Source: an uncultured Oscillospiraceae bacterium
GTDB taxonomy: Bacteria > Bacillota > Clostridia > Oscillospirales > Oscillospiraceae
Reading direction: 5' to 3'
Assembly: GCA_934572335.1 (NCBI GenBank)
Contig: CAKTKU010000008.1
Coordinates: 13,464 to 77,463, forward strand
DNA length: 64,000 nt
Shown here: positions 16,799 through 25,464 of the stretch, in pieces
Layout: each line of letters begins with the position of its first letter
How positions within the stretch are numbered: the stretch's first letter is position 1
Notes under the pieces: generated by a model
Database searches by the model: none
Told to the model about the DNA's origin: nothing
What the model saw: only the letters and a program-made list of their open reading frames with translations
Made by a program: the position numbers and the translations under genes

Positions 16799-17914
16799 TC
16801 AAGCGTCCGCGTTTTCCGCTTCTATGCGCTCTGCTATCCGTTCCGCCCCGTCCTTGGCAAGGCAGGTGCGCTGCGCTGTGAGCATACGGTCACTTGCCGC
16901 ATTGTCATATATCAGCCTGTCGGCAAAGCGCGCCGCCTCGTCGACATTCTGCGCAAAGTACGACATTCCGTGGTCGGCAAAAAACTGCGCGTTCAGCGTC
17001 TCCACGCCGGGGATCGCCATCGTGTGCACCAGCGGCACGCCGAGCACTGCAGCCTCCGAGCTGGATATTCCGCCCGCTTTCGACAGCAGCACGTCACAGG
17101 CGTGCATATACGCCGCCACCTTGTCCGTGAACGGCACCGCCATTACCCCGTGTCCCGCATACCGCGCCTCAAGCGCGGCGCGCAGCTCCTCGTTCCGCCC
17201 CGGCAGCACGCACAGCAGCGAGTTTTCATCCGGCACCCGGCGTATCGCATCGCACAGCGATATTGCGTCGCCGCAGCCGATGCCGCCCGTCATGATGAGA
17301 TATATCTTCTTGTCGACCGGCAGGTCAAGCTCTGCGCGCGCATCATCGCGCGTCATCTCCGCTTTGAACTTCGCAGCGACTGGCATACCCGTCACGAAAA
17401 GGCGCTCCGGCGGCATGCCCGCCTCCACGCACGCGGTCCTGACCTCTTCATGCGGCAAGAAGTACCCCGTGAGATCCGTCTCCGCGAGGAACGGAATGCA
17501 GGTATAGTCCGACAGCACGCCGTAGCAGCGCACGGCGCAGCGCTCATGCTTTCGCAGGAATGTCAGCGTCTCCATCGGAAAGAGGTGCGAGCATACGACC
17601 GCGTCATACCCGCGCTCGGTTATGAATTCGTTCAGCTGGCGCGCGTGGCGGATGTTCGCCAGATACACCGGGGAGGTCACGCCCGTGGCGCTGTACATTG
17701 CCCCCGCATGGTACATCATGCCGAACAGCTCCGGCGTTTTTGAGGATATGCGGTTGAGCACCTTGTCAAAGCTCAGCGGTCCCGGCTCGCCGAACATATG
17801 CAGCATATCCAGAAACTCCGTCTCGTGTCCGCGCGCCTCAAGTGCTTCCTTCACGGCAAGCGCGCAGTGGTTGTGTCCCTCGCCAGTGCTGCAGCTCAAA
17901 AGCAAGATCTTCAT
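16799..17914 (-). CDS. MGDG synthase/UgtP-like glycolipid glycosyltransferase
   Basis: 371-residue GT28-family enzyme. The N-terminal half matches the monogalactosyldiacylglycerol synthase domain (ILLLSCSTGEGHNHCALAV, then EFLDMLHMF), and the C-terminal half is the MurG-like donor-binding domain with SKAGGISSSEA and a Glu-Asn-Ala-type loop. Such enzymes add glucose or galactose to diacylglycerol to make glycolipids and lipoteichoic acid anchors. Acceptor and sugar are not predictable. First gene of a four-gene operon, driven by a consensus sigma-A promoter. Start at ATG 17914, three codons into the open frame. Confidence 0.85.
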   Translation of the reverse strand: MKILLLSCSTGEGHNHCALAVKEALEARGHETEFLDMLHMFGEPGPLSFDKVLNRISSKTPELFGMMYHAGAMYSATGVTSPVYLANIRHARQLNEFITERGYDAVVCSHLFPMETLTFLRKHERCAVRCYGVLSDYTCIPFLAETDLTGYFLPHEEVRTACVEAGMPPERLFVTGMPVAAKFKAEMTRDDARAELDLPVDKKIYLIMTGGIGCGDAISLCDAIRRVPDENSLLCVLPGRNEELRAALEARYAGHGVMAVPFTDKVAAYMHACDVLLSKAGGISSSEAAVLGVPLVHTMAIPGVETLNAQFFADHGMSYFAQNVDEAARFADRLIYDNAASDRMLTAQRTCLAKDGAERIAERIEAENADA

Positions 17915-17951
17915 ATGTTGCACTCTCCTGTCGCCTCAGTTTTATGGTATT

Positions 17952-17980
17952 ATTTTATTAGAATATCCTTGACGTGTCAA
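17952..17980 (-). promoter_or_regulatory. Sigma-A promoter of the glycolipid/ATPase-like operon
   Basis: On the minus strand TTGACA (17975-17980), a 17-nt spacer, and TAAAAT (17952-17957), about 38 nt before the ATG. A TTGACG on the plus strand (17969-17974) overlaps it, so divergent transcription may compete. Confidence 0.8.
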
Positions 17981-18047
17981 CGGTGCCCCCGTCACATTTA
18001 CCTCTGCATGCCGTCTTTATAGATGAGAACACAAAAAGGAGGACAGC

Positions 18048-18605
18048 ATGGACGATACAGGAATAATAGAGCTGTACTGGCGGCGTGACGAGCGCGCCGT
18101 CGCCGAGACCGACAGTAAATACGGCGCATACTGCCGCGCGGTCTCCATGAACATACTCGGCATATTTGAGGACGCGGAGGAGTGCGTCAGCGATACATAC
18201 GTCCGCGCGTGGAACGCGATGCCGCCCGCGCGCCCAAAACGTCTGCGGGTGTGGCTGGCTCGGATAACGCGCAATCTCTCGCTCGACCGCTGGAGCATGA
18301 ACCGCGCCGAAAAGCGCGGCGGCGGCATGACCGTGCTGCTGAGCGAGCTGGATGAATGCATTCCGGCTCCGCGCGGCTTGGAGCAGGTCGAGGACGCGCG
18401 TGAACTGGGACGTGTGCTTGATAGATGGCTCGCCGCCCTGCCGGAGGACGAGCGCACGGTGTTTCTCCGCCGTTATTGGGTGGGTGAGAACGTCGCCGCC
18501 ATTGCGCAAAGCCGGGGTATGAGCGCGAACGCGCTCACAAAAAAGCTCGGCAGGATGAGAAAAAGCCTGCAAAAACATCTTGAAAATGAGGGATTAACGC
18601 TATGA
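18048..18605 (+). CDS. ECF-type RNA polymerase sigma factor
   Basis: 185-residue sigma-70 family protein with region 2 (SMNILGIFEDAEECVSDTYVRAWN) and region 4 (LPEDERTVFLRRYW...VAAIAQSRGMSANAL). The linker is slightly long (about residues 80-115). ECF factors direct transcription in response to envelope or other stress and are usually held by a membrane anti-sigma factor. Here the ATG of the next gene overlaps its stop (ATGA), so the partner is clear. It has a strong AAAGGAGGA site. No confident autoregulated promoter was recognised. Confidence 0.9.
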   Translation: MDDTGIIELYWRRDERAVAETDSKYGAYCRAVSMNILGIFEDAEECVSDTYVRAWNAMPPARPKRLRVWLARITRNLSLDRWSMNRAEKRGGGMTVLLSELDECIPAPRGLEQVEDARELGRVLDRWLAALPEDERTVFLRRYWVGENVAAIAQSRGMSANALTKKLGRMRKSLQKHLENEGLTL

Positions 18606-20227
18606 ATGAAAGCATGAAGCTGATGTACGCACTGGGCAATGTGCAGGGCGCGTATATTGACCGCGCGCTTGATGAGGCGCTGTTGCCCGTCCGTCGGCCG
18701 CGCGCAGTCGGTACGCGCAGGTCATTCAGAACGCTGCTCGCCGCAGCGGTCATCGCGGCTCTCCTCATCGCCCTCGGCGCGGCGGCATACGCGGCAAACT
18801 GGTTCGGGATAAAGGACGCGCTGCTCCATCGGTCGGACGACACACTCTACGTCTCGGCACAGGGATTGGAGAGTACCGCCGAATTCAAAGCATATCAGGA
18901 ATTTCTGGACTTCTATAATGACTATGTTTCAAACGATTATTACGGCGACACCGTGCCGCAGGAGCAGGACGAGTGGATGCGCGCGCACGAGCGGGTATAC
19001 TTCTGTTACACACATCGCCTCAAGGACAAGATCATGGAACTCTGCGACAAATACGGTCTCGCCCCACGTGACGGCGTGTTTGAATACGATGGCGATATAG
19101 ACCGCCTGTATGCCGTCTGCGGTGTTGACAGCTTCCTGCCCGGCGGGGGATTCAGCACTGACAATGTGGGCTTCATCTGCTACGGCGACGGCAGCTTTAC
19201 CCTGCAAGGGCTATGGAGCGCCGCGGACAGCGGCAGCGCCGTCGATTTCACTGTTACGCGCAGTATGAAGGGATACTTTGGTCAAGGATATATTCCCGTC
19301 GAGGCCGCCCCTTTGCAGGAGTGGAACTACGTCACCGCACTCGGCGCACCCGTCACGATTGTCATGGGCGAATACAGCAGTGCCGTGCTCTATGACGGAG
19401 CGGACGCATTCGTCACCGCGGAGCTCGTGCGGTTTGATAAAGAGACTAGTTACGACGGCACAGTCCCGGACGACGCTCTTCTCGGCGCGGCATTCACGCA
19501 GGAGCGCTTGGAGCGCTTTGCCGATGGGATAGACTTTGCGTCGCTCGGCACGGCGAGCCGTGTTAATCTCAATGCAGCCGCCCCTGATGCTGCATACGTT
19601 GACCGGCAGACTGAGCTGCAAAGTGAATATGAACAGGATATAACGCGCGGGCTTGCCAATGTAGGCGAGACTGTGACGATAATGAACGGGCTTGAATGCA
19701 CAGTCAACAGCATTGAGCTTTCCGACAATATTTACAGTGCGGGCTGGATGCTTGATGAGTTTCATGAGTCTCTTGCCTGTGTGGGCGGCGCAGCGTACTT
19801 CTTCCCGGACTATGTTGATCCTGTGACCGGCGCGCTCATCGGCGGGCTGAAGCTCGTGACGGTCGACGTATCTGTGCGCAGCGCAAACGCCGATGATGTG
19901 AGCGGGAACGGCGGTCTGGCGGGCAGCGGCGAAAACAACTTCGGCAACTGCGTTTTCTATCTGCAGAGCGGCTCGGTGCGCTGCTTTGACGGCGGCTATG
20001 ACTATCCGCGCGTGGGCTGCGCGGCATACTCCGGCGCAAATCCAATTCCGGGGCAGTATGCTTACGTTCATATCAACCCCGGTGACACCGTCCGCTACCG
20101 GCTGGGCTATATCCTCGACGATACGATCGGTGCACCGGACAGTGCGTATCTCTACTGCATACGTGACATCAACGGCGAGCTTGGGGATTGCTATATTCCG
20201 ATAGATGCTGGCAAGAATTATGAGTAA
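18602..20227 (+). CDS. Membrane-anchored putative anti-sigma factor with large extracellular domain
   Basis: 541 residues. The short cytoplasmic part (about residues 1-38) contains a possible sigma-binding helix (VQGAYIDRALDEALL), then one membrane segment (about 40-62, TLLAAAVIAALLIALGAAAYA), and about 475 extracellular residues rich in Asp, Gly and Tyr with no motif I recognise. The layout matches DUF4179-like anti-sigma factors encoded beside ECF genes. It overlaps the sigma gene by 4 nt, so the two are made together. The sensed signal is unknown, and no metalloprotease or zinc-finger anti-sigma motif is visible. Confidence 0.75.
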   Translation: MNESMKLMYALGNVQGAYIDRALDEALLPVRRPRAVGTRRSFRTLLAAAVIAALLIALGAAAYAANWFGIKDALLHRSDDTLYVSAQGLESTAEFKAYQEFLDFYNDYVSNDYYGDTVPQEQDEWMRAHERVYFCYTHRLKDKIMELCDKYGLAPRDGVFEYDGDIDRLYAVCGVDSFLPGGGFSTDNVGFICYGDGSFTLQGLWSAADSGSAVDFTVTRSMKGYFGQGYIPVEAAPLQEWNYVTALGAPVTIVMGEYSSAVLYDGADAFVTAELVRFDKETSYDGTVPDDALLGAAFTQERLERFADGIDFASLGTASRVNLNAAAPDAAYVDRQTELQSEYEQDITRGLANVGETVTIMNGLECTVNSIELSDNIYSAGWMLDEFHESLACVGGAAYFFPDYVDPVTGALIGGLKLVTVDVSVRSANADDVSGNGGLAGSGENNFGNCVFYLQSGSVRCFDGGYDYPRVGCAAYSGANPIPGQYAYVHINPGDTVRYRLGYILDDTIGAPDSAYLYCIRDINGELGDCYIPIDAGKNYE

Positions 20228-20276
20228 ATTTGTTTGCTGGCTCCGACTGAATGAAGTTAACTGACAATAGAGATTC

Positions 20277-20316
20277 GAGGGGCAGTTTCAGTGATTTTCT
20301 GAAACTGTCCCTCTTT
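20277..20316 (+). terminator. Terminator after the sigma/anti-sigma operon
   Basis: 15-bp stem GAGGGGCAGTTTCAG with its complement (one G-U pair) and a 7-nt loop, followed by TTT. It also marks the edge of the AT-rich island. Confidence 0.85.
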
Positions 20317-20322
20317 CCACTT

Positions 20323-20865
20323 CTATCGGTGATGTAAAAATCTGTTCATCACAACGCATCCCAACATACAGCCAAGTCCGTTATGGAGCATATCATCCCA
20401 CTCAAACCAACCGAGGCGGAACACAAGCTGGCTTATTTCAATCAGTGCCGAGAATGCAAATCCGAGCAGAAAGCCTCGCCACGGGCTGATTCGCTTACCC
20501 GCTGCAAGCGGCAACAACAATCCCATAGGGAACAGCAGGATGCAATTGAGGGTAATTTGTTTGAGCAGGCGCATATTGCCTTTGGTTATAACATCGTACC
20601 ACGACCAAAACGGGATGTATTTAATTATCCGCTTGCCGGGATTTCGCGTCAGCAGTGTTGACGCAACAACAACATACATAAACGATACGAGCAGCACCGT
20701 TGACGCTGTGCGAAGCTTGGTAAATTGCGGATTAACACGTTGTGCAATGAGCGCGCAAATGGACACCGTGATGATGACGGCAGCAAATATCTCCGCCTCC
20801 CGTGCCGTCCACTGGTTATGTTTCATTATGGTCTGGTATATATCCGTATAATCACCTCGTGGCAA
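20323..20865 (-). CDS. VanZ family membrane protein
   Basis: 180 residues with about five hydrophobic segments. The VanZ pattern is visible as IPFWSWYDV, NCILLFPMGLLLPL, SALIEISQLVFRLGWFEWDDMLHNGLG. It is only distantly similar to the VanZ-like protein at 16.3-16.7 kb, and its base composition is more AT-rich, consistent with a separate origin. Convergent with the anti-sigma gene. Function unknown beyond family membership. Confidence 0.8.
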   Translation of the reverse strand: MPRGDYTDIYQTIMKHNQWTAREAEIFAAVIITVSICALIAQRVNPQFTKLRTASTVLLVSFMYVVVASTLLTRNPGKRIIKYIPFWSWYDVITKGNMRLLKQITLNCILLFPMGLLLPLAAGKRISPWRGFLLGFAFSALIEISQLVFRLGWFEWDDMLHNGLGCMLGCVVMNRFLHHR

Positions 20866-20888
20866 GAATATTTGGCGTAATTGGTCAT

Positions 20889-21389
20889 TTAATTTCCAAT
20901 ACTGTAGAAACCTGTTGACCCTTTATTAATCATATCTTCAATTGACAGGCAAATTGTGGAAACTGGTGTCGTCGTAGATTCAGTGGGGACAATAGATGCT
21001 GAATCGGTCAACGCCGAATCTGTAGGTACTTGATGCTCTATATTACTTACAGGCTTTATAGTCCCGTTTATGTAGCACCGCAGTGTAACTATAATTATTG
21101 CAACTAGTATGCATAAAACTATGTTCGATACAACAACCCATGCATTCCATTTTTCGCGGGGTTGATTCTCTACCATTCTCTGAGCATTCGCTTCCTTTCT
21201 TTCTGTCTGGGCGGCTTCTGCATCTATATCTTTTACGTATTCCGATATAAGATTTATCAGAACTCCAGGTACAACTACGCCTGCAGCCGCAAACAATGTG
21301 TTTTTAATTCCTTGCTCCGATATAATTCCACCAGCAATAACTATTATCGTTAAAACACAAATGGTCACAAACCGAATCGGTCTTTTCAT
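20889..21389 (-). CDS. Hypothetical protein with membrane segments
   Basis: 166 residues, not recognised. Hydrophobic segments lie at about residues 8-24, 30-46 and 87-106 (VVVSNIVLCILVAIIIV). A charged stretch (DAEAAQTERKEANAQRM) lies between, and a Ser/Thr/Pro-rich C-terminal part (DSASIVPTESTTTPVS) may be extracellular. AT-rich, inside the accessory island, 23 nt from the VanZ gene on the same strand. Confidence 0.6.
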   Translation of the reverse strand: MKRPIRFVTICVLTIIVIAGGIISEQGIKNTLFAAAGVVVPGVLINLISEYVKDIDAEAAQTERKEANAQRMVENQPREKWNAWVVVSNIVLCILVAIIIVTLRCYINGTIKPVSNIEHQVPTDSALTDSASIVPTESTTTPVSTICLSIEDMINKGSTGFYSIGN

Positions 21390-21423
21390 TTAACTCTACA
21401 TTCTCCTATTATGTTGGCACCAC

Positions 21424-22479
21424 TCAATGTTTATTATTGGTTTTCTCCTTATTCAATTCCTTTTGAACATATTCCGCTGTCAGAATCTTCTTCACTGTAC
21501 CTTCCACATCCAGGCGATTGGTATTATGGCTGGTATAGGATTCGTCAGCCATCGTATGTACTTCACCCTTGACCATAAACTTATCGTAGTTAAGGTCTCG
21601 GTTATCAGCTGCCACACGAAAGTAATTACCAATATCCTCGCTACGCAGGCGCTCCTCGCGGGTCATTAGGGTCTCAAACAGCTTCTCGCCGTGGCGGGTG
21701 CCGATGATGTTCGTGCCGGTATCGCCGAACAGCTGCTGGACAGCCTTAGCCAAATCGCCGATAGTAGAGGCATCAGCCTTCTGGATGAACAGATCGCCGG
21801 GGTTAGCGTGCTGGAAGGCGAACATAACCAAATCCACAGCCTCGTCCAGATTCATCAGGAAGCGGGTCATGTTGGGGTCAGTGATGGTGATGGGGTTACC
21901 AGCCTTGATCTGGTCGATGAACAGAGGGATAACGGAACCACGGCTGCACATAACGTTGCCGTAACGAGTGCAGCAGATGGTCGTGCCGCCACGCTCAGCA
22001 GCTACACGGGCATTGGCGTAAATAACGTGCTCCATCATGGCTTTGGAGATGCCCATGGCATTGATTGGATAGGCAGCCTTATCGGTAGACAGGCAAACGA
22101 CGCGCTTGACACCAGCATCAATAGCGGCGTGCAGGACATTGTCAGTACCGATGATGTTGGTCTGTACGGCCTGCATGGGGAAGAACTCGCAGGAGGGAAC
22201 CTGCTTCAGAGCGGCAGCGTGGAAGATGTAGTCAACACCGGGCATGGCATCCTTGATAGACTGGGGATTGCGGACATCACCGATGTAGAACTTGACCTTC
22301 TTAGCGGTGTCAGGGTGCTTGGCCTGAAGCTCATGGCGCATATCGTCCTGCTTCTTTTCGTCACGGGAGAAGATGCGAATCTCCTTCAAGTCAGAGTCCA
22401 AGAAGTGCTTCAGAACGGTAGAGCCAAAAGAACCAGTACCACCAGTGATCATAAGGGTTGCGTTATCAAATGCAGACAT
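21424..22479 (-). CDS. capE: UDP-N-acetylglucosamine 4,6-dehydratase (CapE/FlaA1-like)
   Basis: 351-residue short-chain dehydrogenase that removes water from UDP-GlcNAc, often with C5 inversion, as the first step towards UDP-L-FucNAc or related sugars. The NAD-binding motif is GGTGSFGS near residue 13; the catalytic region has STDKAAYPINAMGISK, and CCTRYGNVMCSRGS follows. It has a good TAGGAGG site. CapF and CapG homologues, which would complete UDP-FucNAc synthesis, are absent here, and its neighbours upstream are broken, so it looks like the surviving part of a surface polysaccharide cluster. Confidence 0.9.
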   Translation of the reverse strand: MSAFDNATLMITGGTGSFGSTVLKHFLDSDLKEIRIFSRDEKKQDDMRHELQAKHPDTAKKVKFYIGDVRNPQSIKDAMPGVDYIFHAAALKQVPSCEFFPMQAVQTNIIGTDNVLHAAIDAGVKRVVCLSTDKAAYPINAMGISKAMMEHVIYANARVAAERGGTTICCTRYGNVMCSRGSVIPLFIDQIKAGNPITITDPNMTRFLMNLDEAVDLVMFAFQHANPGDLFIQKADASTIGDLAKAVQQLFGDTGTNIIGTRHGEKLFETLMTREERLRSEDIGNYFRVAADNRDLNYDKFMVKGEVHTMADESYTSHNTNRLDVEGTVKKILTAEYVQKELNKEKTNNKH

Positions 22480-22568
22480 TTTAAATTTCCTCCTAAGCTA
22501 TTTTTATAACTTCAAATCTGATTTTATCAGACCTTACAGCATCTAATTCGTTTATAATAATGGTCGTT

Positions 22569-23604
22569 TCATTTTCCGATTATATAACGAGACGCTTTTC
22601 CAAACTTTGATAAAACAATTTTAATCAAAAGACACAAAATCATCACAATCAATGTTTCAGCAAAGACCGTTATATAATTTAGTTGAAACTTGGCCGTAAC
22701 TTTGGGCATCAACCAAACAAAAAGATAAGTTGATAAAATGTAGTAAATCAACGAGTCATTTCCGAACTTTTCAAAATTTTTTCTCATAGAAATCATAAGC
22801 TTGCAGGAGCTATCGCATACCTTACGATATAAAATTTTAGTCCAGAAAACGACAGATACCACTCCAGCCATACCAACAATATATCTATATATCCACTGCA
22901 ATTTGTTCTGTAACAAATTGCTTTCCAATAAGAGTAATTCCTGTAGTATAAATATAAGTGTTTTTCGAATAAAAGAGCATGAGCACTCCCCATAAGAGAG
23001 TTGCTGTTAGCCCCATTTTTCTATTTTCAAACCAGTTCCTACCACATTTTGCGTAATAGAATCCTCCTAGAAAGAATGGTAGCATAAATTTATATGCGTT
23101 AAGCCAAAAAAGGTCTGGAGTTATAAAAAACAAAATAACGATGATAGTATACGCTATTGCCGTTACCCCCCAGTTTCTCAGCGGGCCTTCAATAACTGAA
23201 ACACAAAAAGTACATATCATTACAGCCCACAAAAACCAAAAATCGGTTAAAGTATATCTACCGAAACGTGCTACCATATGCACTATATTGAAACGACTTC
23301 CCATCGCAACATCACGCGCCAATAGAATAAATGCCCACGTCACACATATTGGCAGCAGCGATTTCACCCGACGGCATATACAATTTCTTGCCCCATGTTT
23401 TTCTAGGCTAAAGTAGAACAAATATCCGCTTATCGCAATAAATAGAGGCATATGGAAACTGTATATTATTTTCATAACAACATTATCCCAATACAGTTCC
23501 TGTTGCAAAAAATCAGCACCGCTTCCATATTGCAGACAATGACCGTAAATAACGCACAAAATAGCAATGCCCTTTAGGAAATCTATATACCTGTTTTTCG
23601 CCAC
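22569..23604 (-). pseudogene. Acyltransferase family 3 membrane protein, frameshifted
   Basis: Likely O-acetyltransferase of surface glycans. The first part (GTG at 23604, ribosome binding site AGAGGAGA) reads NRYIDFLKGIAILCVIYGHC, the acyltransferase-3 signature with catalytic His, then LPFFLGGFYYAKCG, and stops at 22885. The remaining transmembrane helices continue in the next frame to 22569 (YRYIVGMAGVVSVVFW onward). One extra base in an AT repeat around 22877-22886 explains the shift; the joined product would be about 345 residues, normal for the family. Either the gene is inactive or there is a sequence error. AT-rich. Confidence 0.8.
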
Positions 23605-23628
23605 TCCGTTATCTCCTCTCGTATCCAA

Positions 23629-24369
23629 TTACGCTATCTTACTTTCTTTTCGCAGAGTTCGCACAATGTTATACAAATCTATGGCCAAAACAATTACGGC
23701 AAAAAACATTAGAATTGTTGTTGCAAGTCTAATTCCTACAGTTCCCAATTGCTTTGTCACACCCAAGTAAATTGAAAAAGGAATATTCAAAATGCCTGCA
23801 ATCGCAAAAACAAATAATTGAACATTAATTTTCCCAGAGCCATTTGTAAAGGAAGTAATAAATCCAGACAATGAGTATAATGAATAGAAAATACACATAA
23901 CAGGAACCAAACTCGGTTGATATTGCAATTTTCTTCCCAACCATGCACTTACAAGCGGATCAAATATAACTGCCAACAGTATATAACCCGCAAAAAACAG
24001 CAAGAAAAAGAGAAGCACCTTGTGTATTGCATTCTTGACCCATCTGTAATCTTTTTCTGCAAATGCAACTGCACTCCGAGACCAATAAGGAACTAAGAAT
24101 GCCGCAAAAAGTGAATATGCAGTATTAAACACCTTATTCACTATCGAAAATGGTGTCACTTCAGCTGCACCAAAAAAATGGGTTATCAGAAGATTATCCA
24201 CTGTAAAGAGCATCAAGCAAAAAATCTGAATGGCGAAGAATTTAATTCCGACATCACAGATCTGCCGTATTTTACCCCTTTCAAAAAATACGATTGACGG
24301 TCGCAGATAGTCATATTTTGCAAAGATATGTACGGTGTTATATAAATAAACAATATTTCCCGTTTTATG
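23629..24369 (-). pseudogene. Wzx-like flippase/polysaccharide transporter, 5'-truncated
   Basis: The open frame (246 codons after an in-frame stop at 24370-24372) encodes the C-terminal half of a MATE/Wzx-type lipid-linked oligosaccharide flippase: HIFAKYDYLRPS, then a membrane segment ending LFTVDNLLITHFFGA, and further helices with PYWSRSAVAFAEKDYRW. Family members have about 420-480 residues and 12-14 helices, so the N-terminal half is missing. Internal starts (TTG/ATG at 24216) would give only 195 residues. Probably non-functional; the truncation point lies next to the recombinase and its repeats. It ends one base before the acyltransferase frame. Confidence 0.8.
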
Positions 24370-24433
24370 CTATTCTAAATCGTACTCTGTATTAGTGTTT
24401 TTGTTTGGGTTTGCAATTCAACTCGATATTGCA

Positions 24434-24508
24434 GACGAAATCAAGTATTTTGTCGGTGCCGGGAAAACCCGGCAATTTTAACCCATCGACGAAATCAAGT
24501 ATTTTGTC
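24434..24508. repeat. 21-bp direct repeat flanking a hairpin beside the recombinase gene
   Basis: GACGAAATCAAGTATTTTGTC occurs at 24434-24454 and identically at 24488-24508. The 33 bases between contain a 7-bp perfect hairpin (TGCCGGG at 24457-24463, AAAA loop, CCCGGCA at 24468-24474). The second copy ends 3 nt from the recombinase stop codon. A recombination or attachment site for that enzyme is likely but unproven. Confidence 0.75.
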
Positions 24509-24511
24509 ATA

Positions 24512-25357
24512 TTATGATACTAGTCCGAGCAGTTCCATCTGCTCGGCATTTTCATTGCTCGTGGTGACAAGATAGATGCGCGTTGTCTCTATGCTGCTGT
24601 GTCCGAGGATGTTGGCAAGCTTGACGATGTCATGGCTGACCATATAGAATCGGCACGCGAACAGATGCCGCAGATTGTGCGGGAACACCTTGCTGCTCTC
24701 GACCCTCGCCGCGCCGCACAGCGCTTTCATCGCAGCCCATATCTGCCGCCGGTTCATCCCACGACCGCTTCTGGTGAGGAATATCTCGCCGGAGGCGATC
24801 TTTCTTTTTCCTGCGTATTTCAAAAGCTTTTTGCGGAGCTTACCGGGGATGATGATCGTGCGTATCTTCCCCTTGAGGGATATTTCCGCCACGCCCTGCC
24901 GCGCCGCTTCCACAGTTATATACCGCACCTCGCTCACGCGCACCCCGGTGGCGCATATAGTCTCCAGCAGCAACGCGATGCGCGCGTCGCCATGCGCTTC
25001 CGCCGCGCTCACAAGGCGCATGTACTCCTCACGTGTCAGTGCCTTCGACTCCGCGCGGAACATCCGCCGCTGTATCTTGAGGAACTTCACATGGCAGTCC
25101 CCGCGCCCGATGAATGTGAAAAATCCGTTGAGCGCGGAGAGCATGGAATTGATGGTGACAGGTGCATAGCCCTTCGCGCTCAGCTGCTCCTTCCACTCGA
25201 CGGCAGTTTCCTTCGTCAGCTCCCGTGCGCCCAGCCACTGCGCGAACGTGCGCACATCGCGCAGGTATTTTTCTATCGTCCCCCGGCTGTGCTCATCTTC
25301 GCGCAGATGCGCGGCATATGCGGCAAGCTGTGCGGTTATAACGGTATTGTCGCTCAT
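24512..25357 (-). CDS. Tyrosine recombinase/integrase
   Basis: 281 residues with an N-terminal SAM-like core-binding domain (about 6-85, including the SRGTIEKYLRDVRTFAQWLG helix) and a complete catalytic domain: Arg140 (ATGVRVSEV), Lys162 or 164 (LKGK), His227-Arg230 (HNLRH), His253 (LGHSS) and Tyr262 (TRIYL). It is XerC/D-sized, without the N-terminal domain of conjugative-element integrases. I chose the ATG at 25357 behind AAAGGAG. It adjoins a direct repeat and a truncated glycan gene, so a role in rearranging this locus is plausible. GC-rich unlike the AT-rich genes beside it. Confidence 0.9.
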   Translation of the reverse strand: MSDNTVITAQLAAYAAHLREDEHSRGTIEKYLRDVRTFAQWLGARELTKETAVEWKEQLSAKGYAPVTINSMLSALNGFFTFIGRGDCHVKFLKIQRRMFRAESKALTREEYMRLVSAAEAHGDARIALLLETICATGVRVSEVRYITVEAARQGVAEISLKGKIRTIIIPGKLRKKLLKYAGKRKIASGEIFLTRSGRGMNRRQIWAAMKALCGAARVESSKVFPHNLRHLFACRFYMVSHDIVKLANILGHSSIETTRIYLVTTSNENAEQMELLGLVS

Positions 25358-25464
25358 TTCATTTGTCTCCTTTGAAATCTGTGATACACAGTTAGTGTAC
25401 CATATTGTGCACCATTTTATTATATACTGCTGCATTATTGCTGCAAGGGGAGTTTAGAAAACAG

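Noticed and set aside
24457..24474. Terminator for the recombinase gene
   Set aside because: The hairpin has no U-run on the minus strand; its symmetrical place between direct repeats fits a recombination site better.
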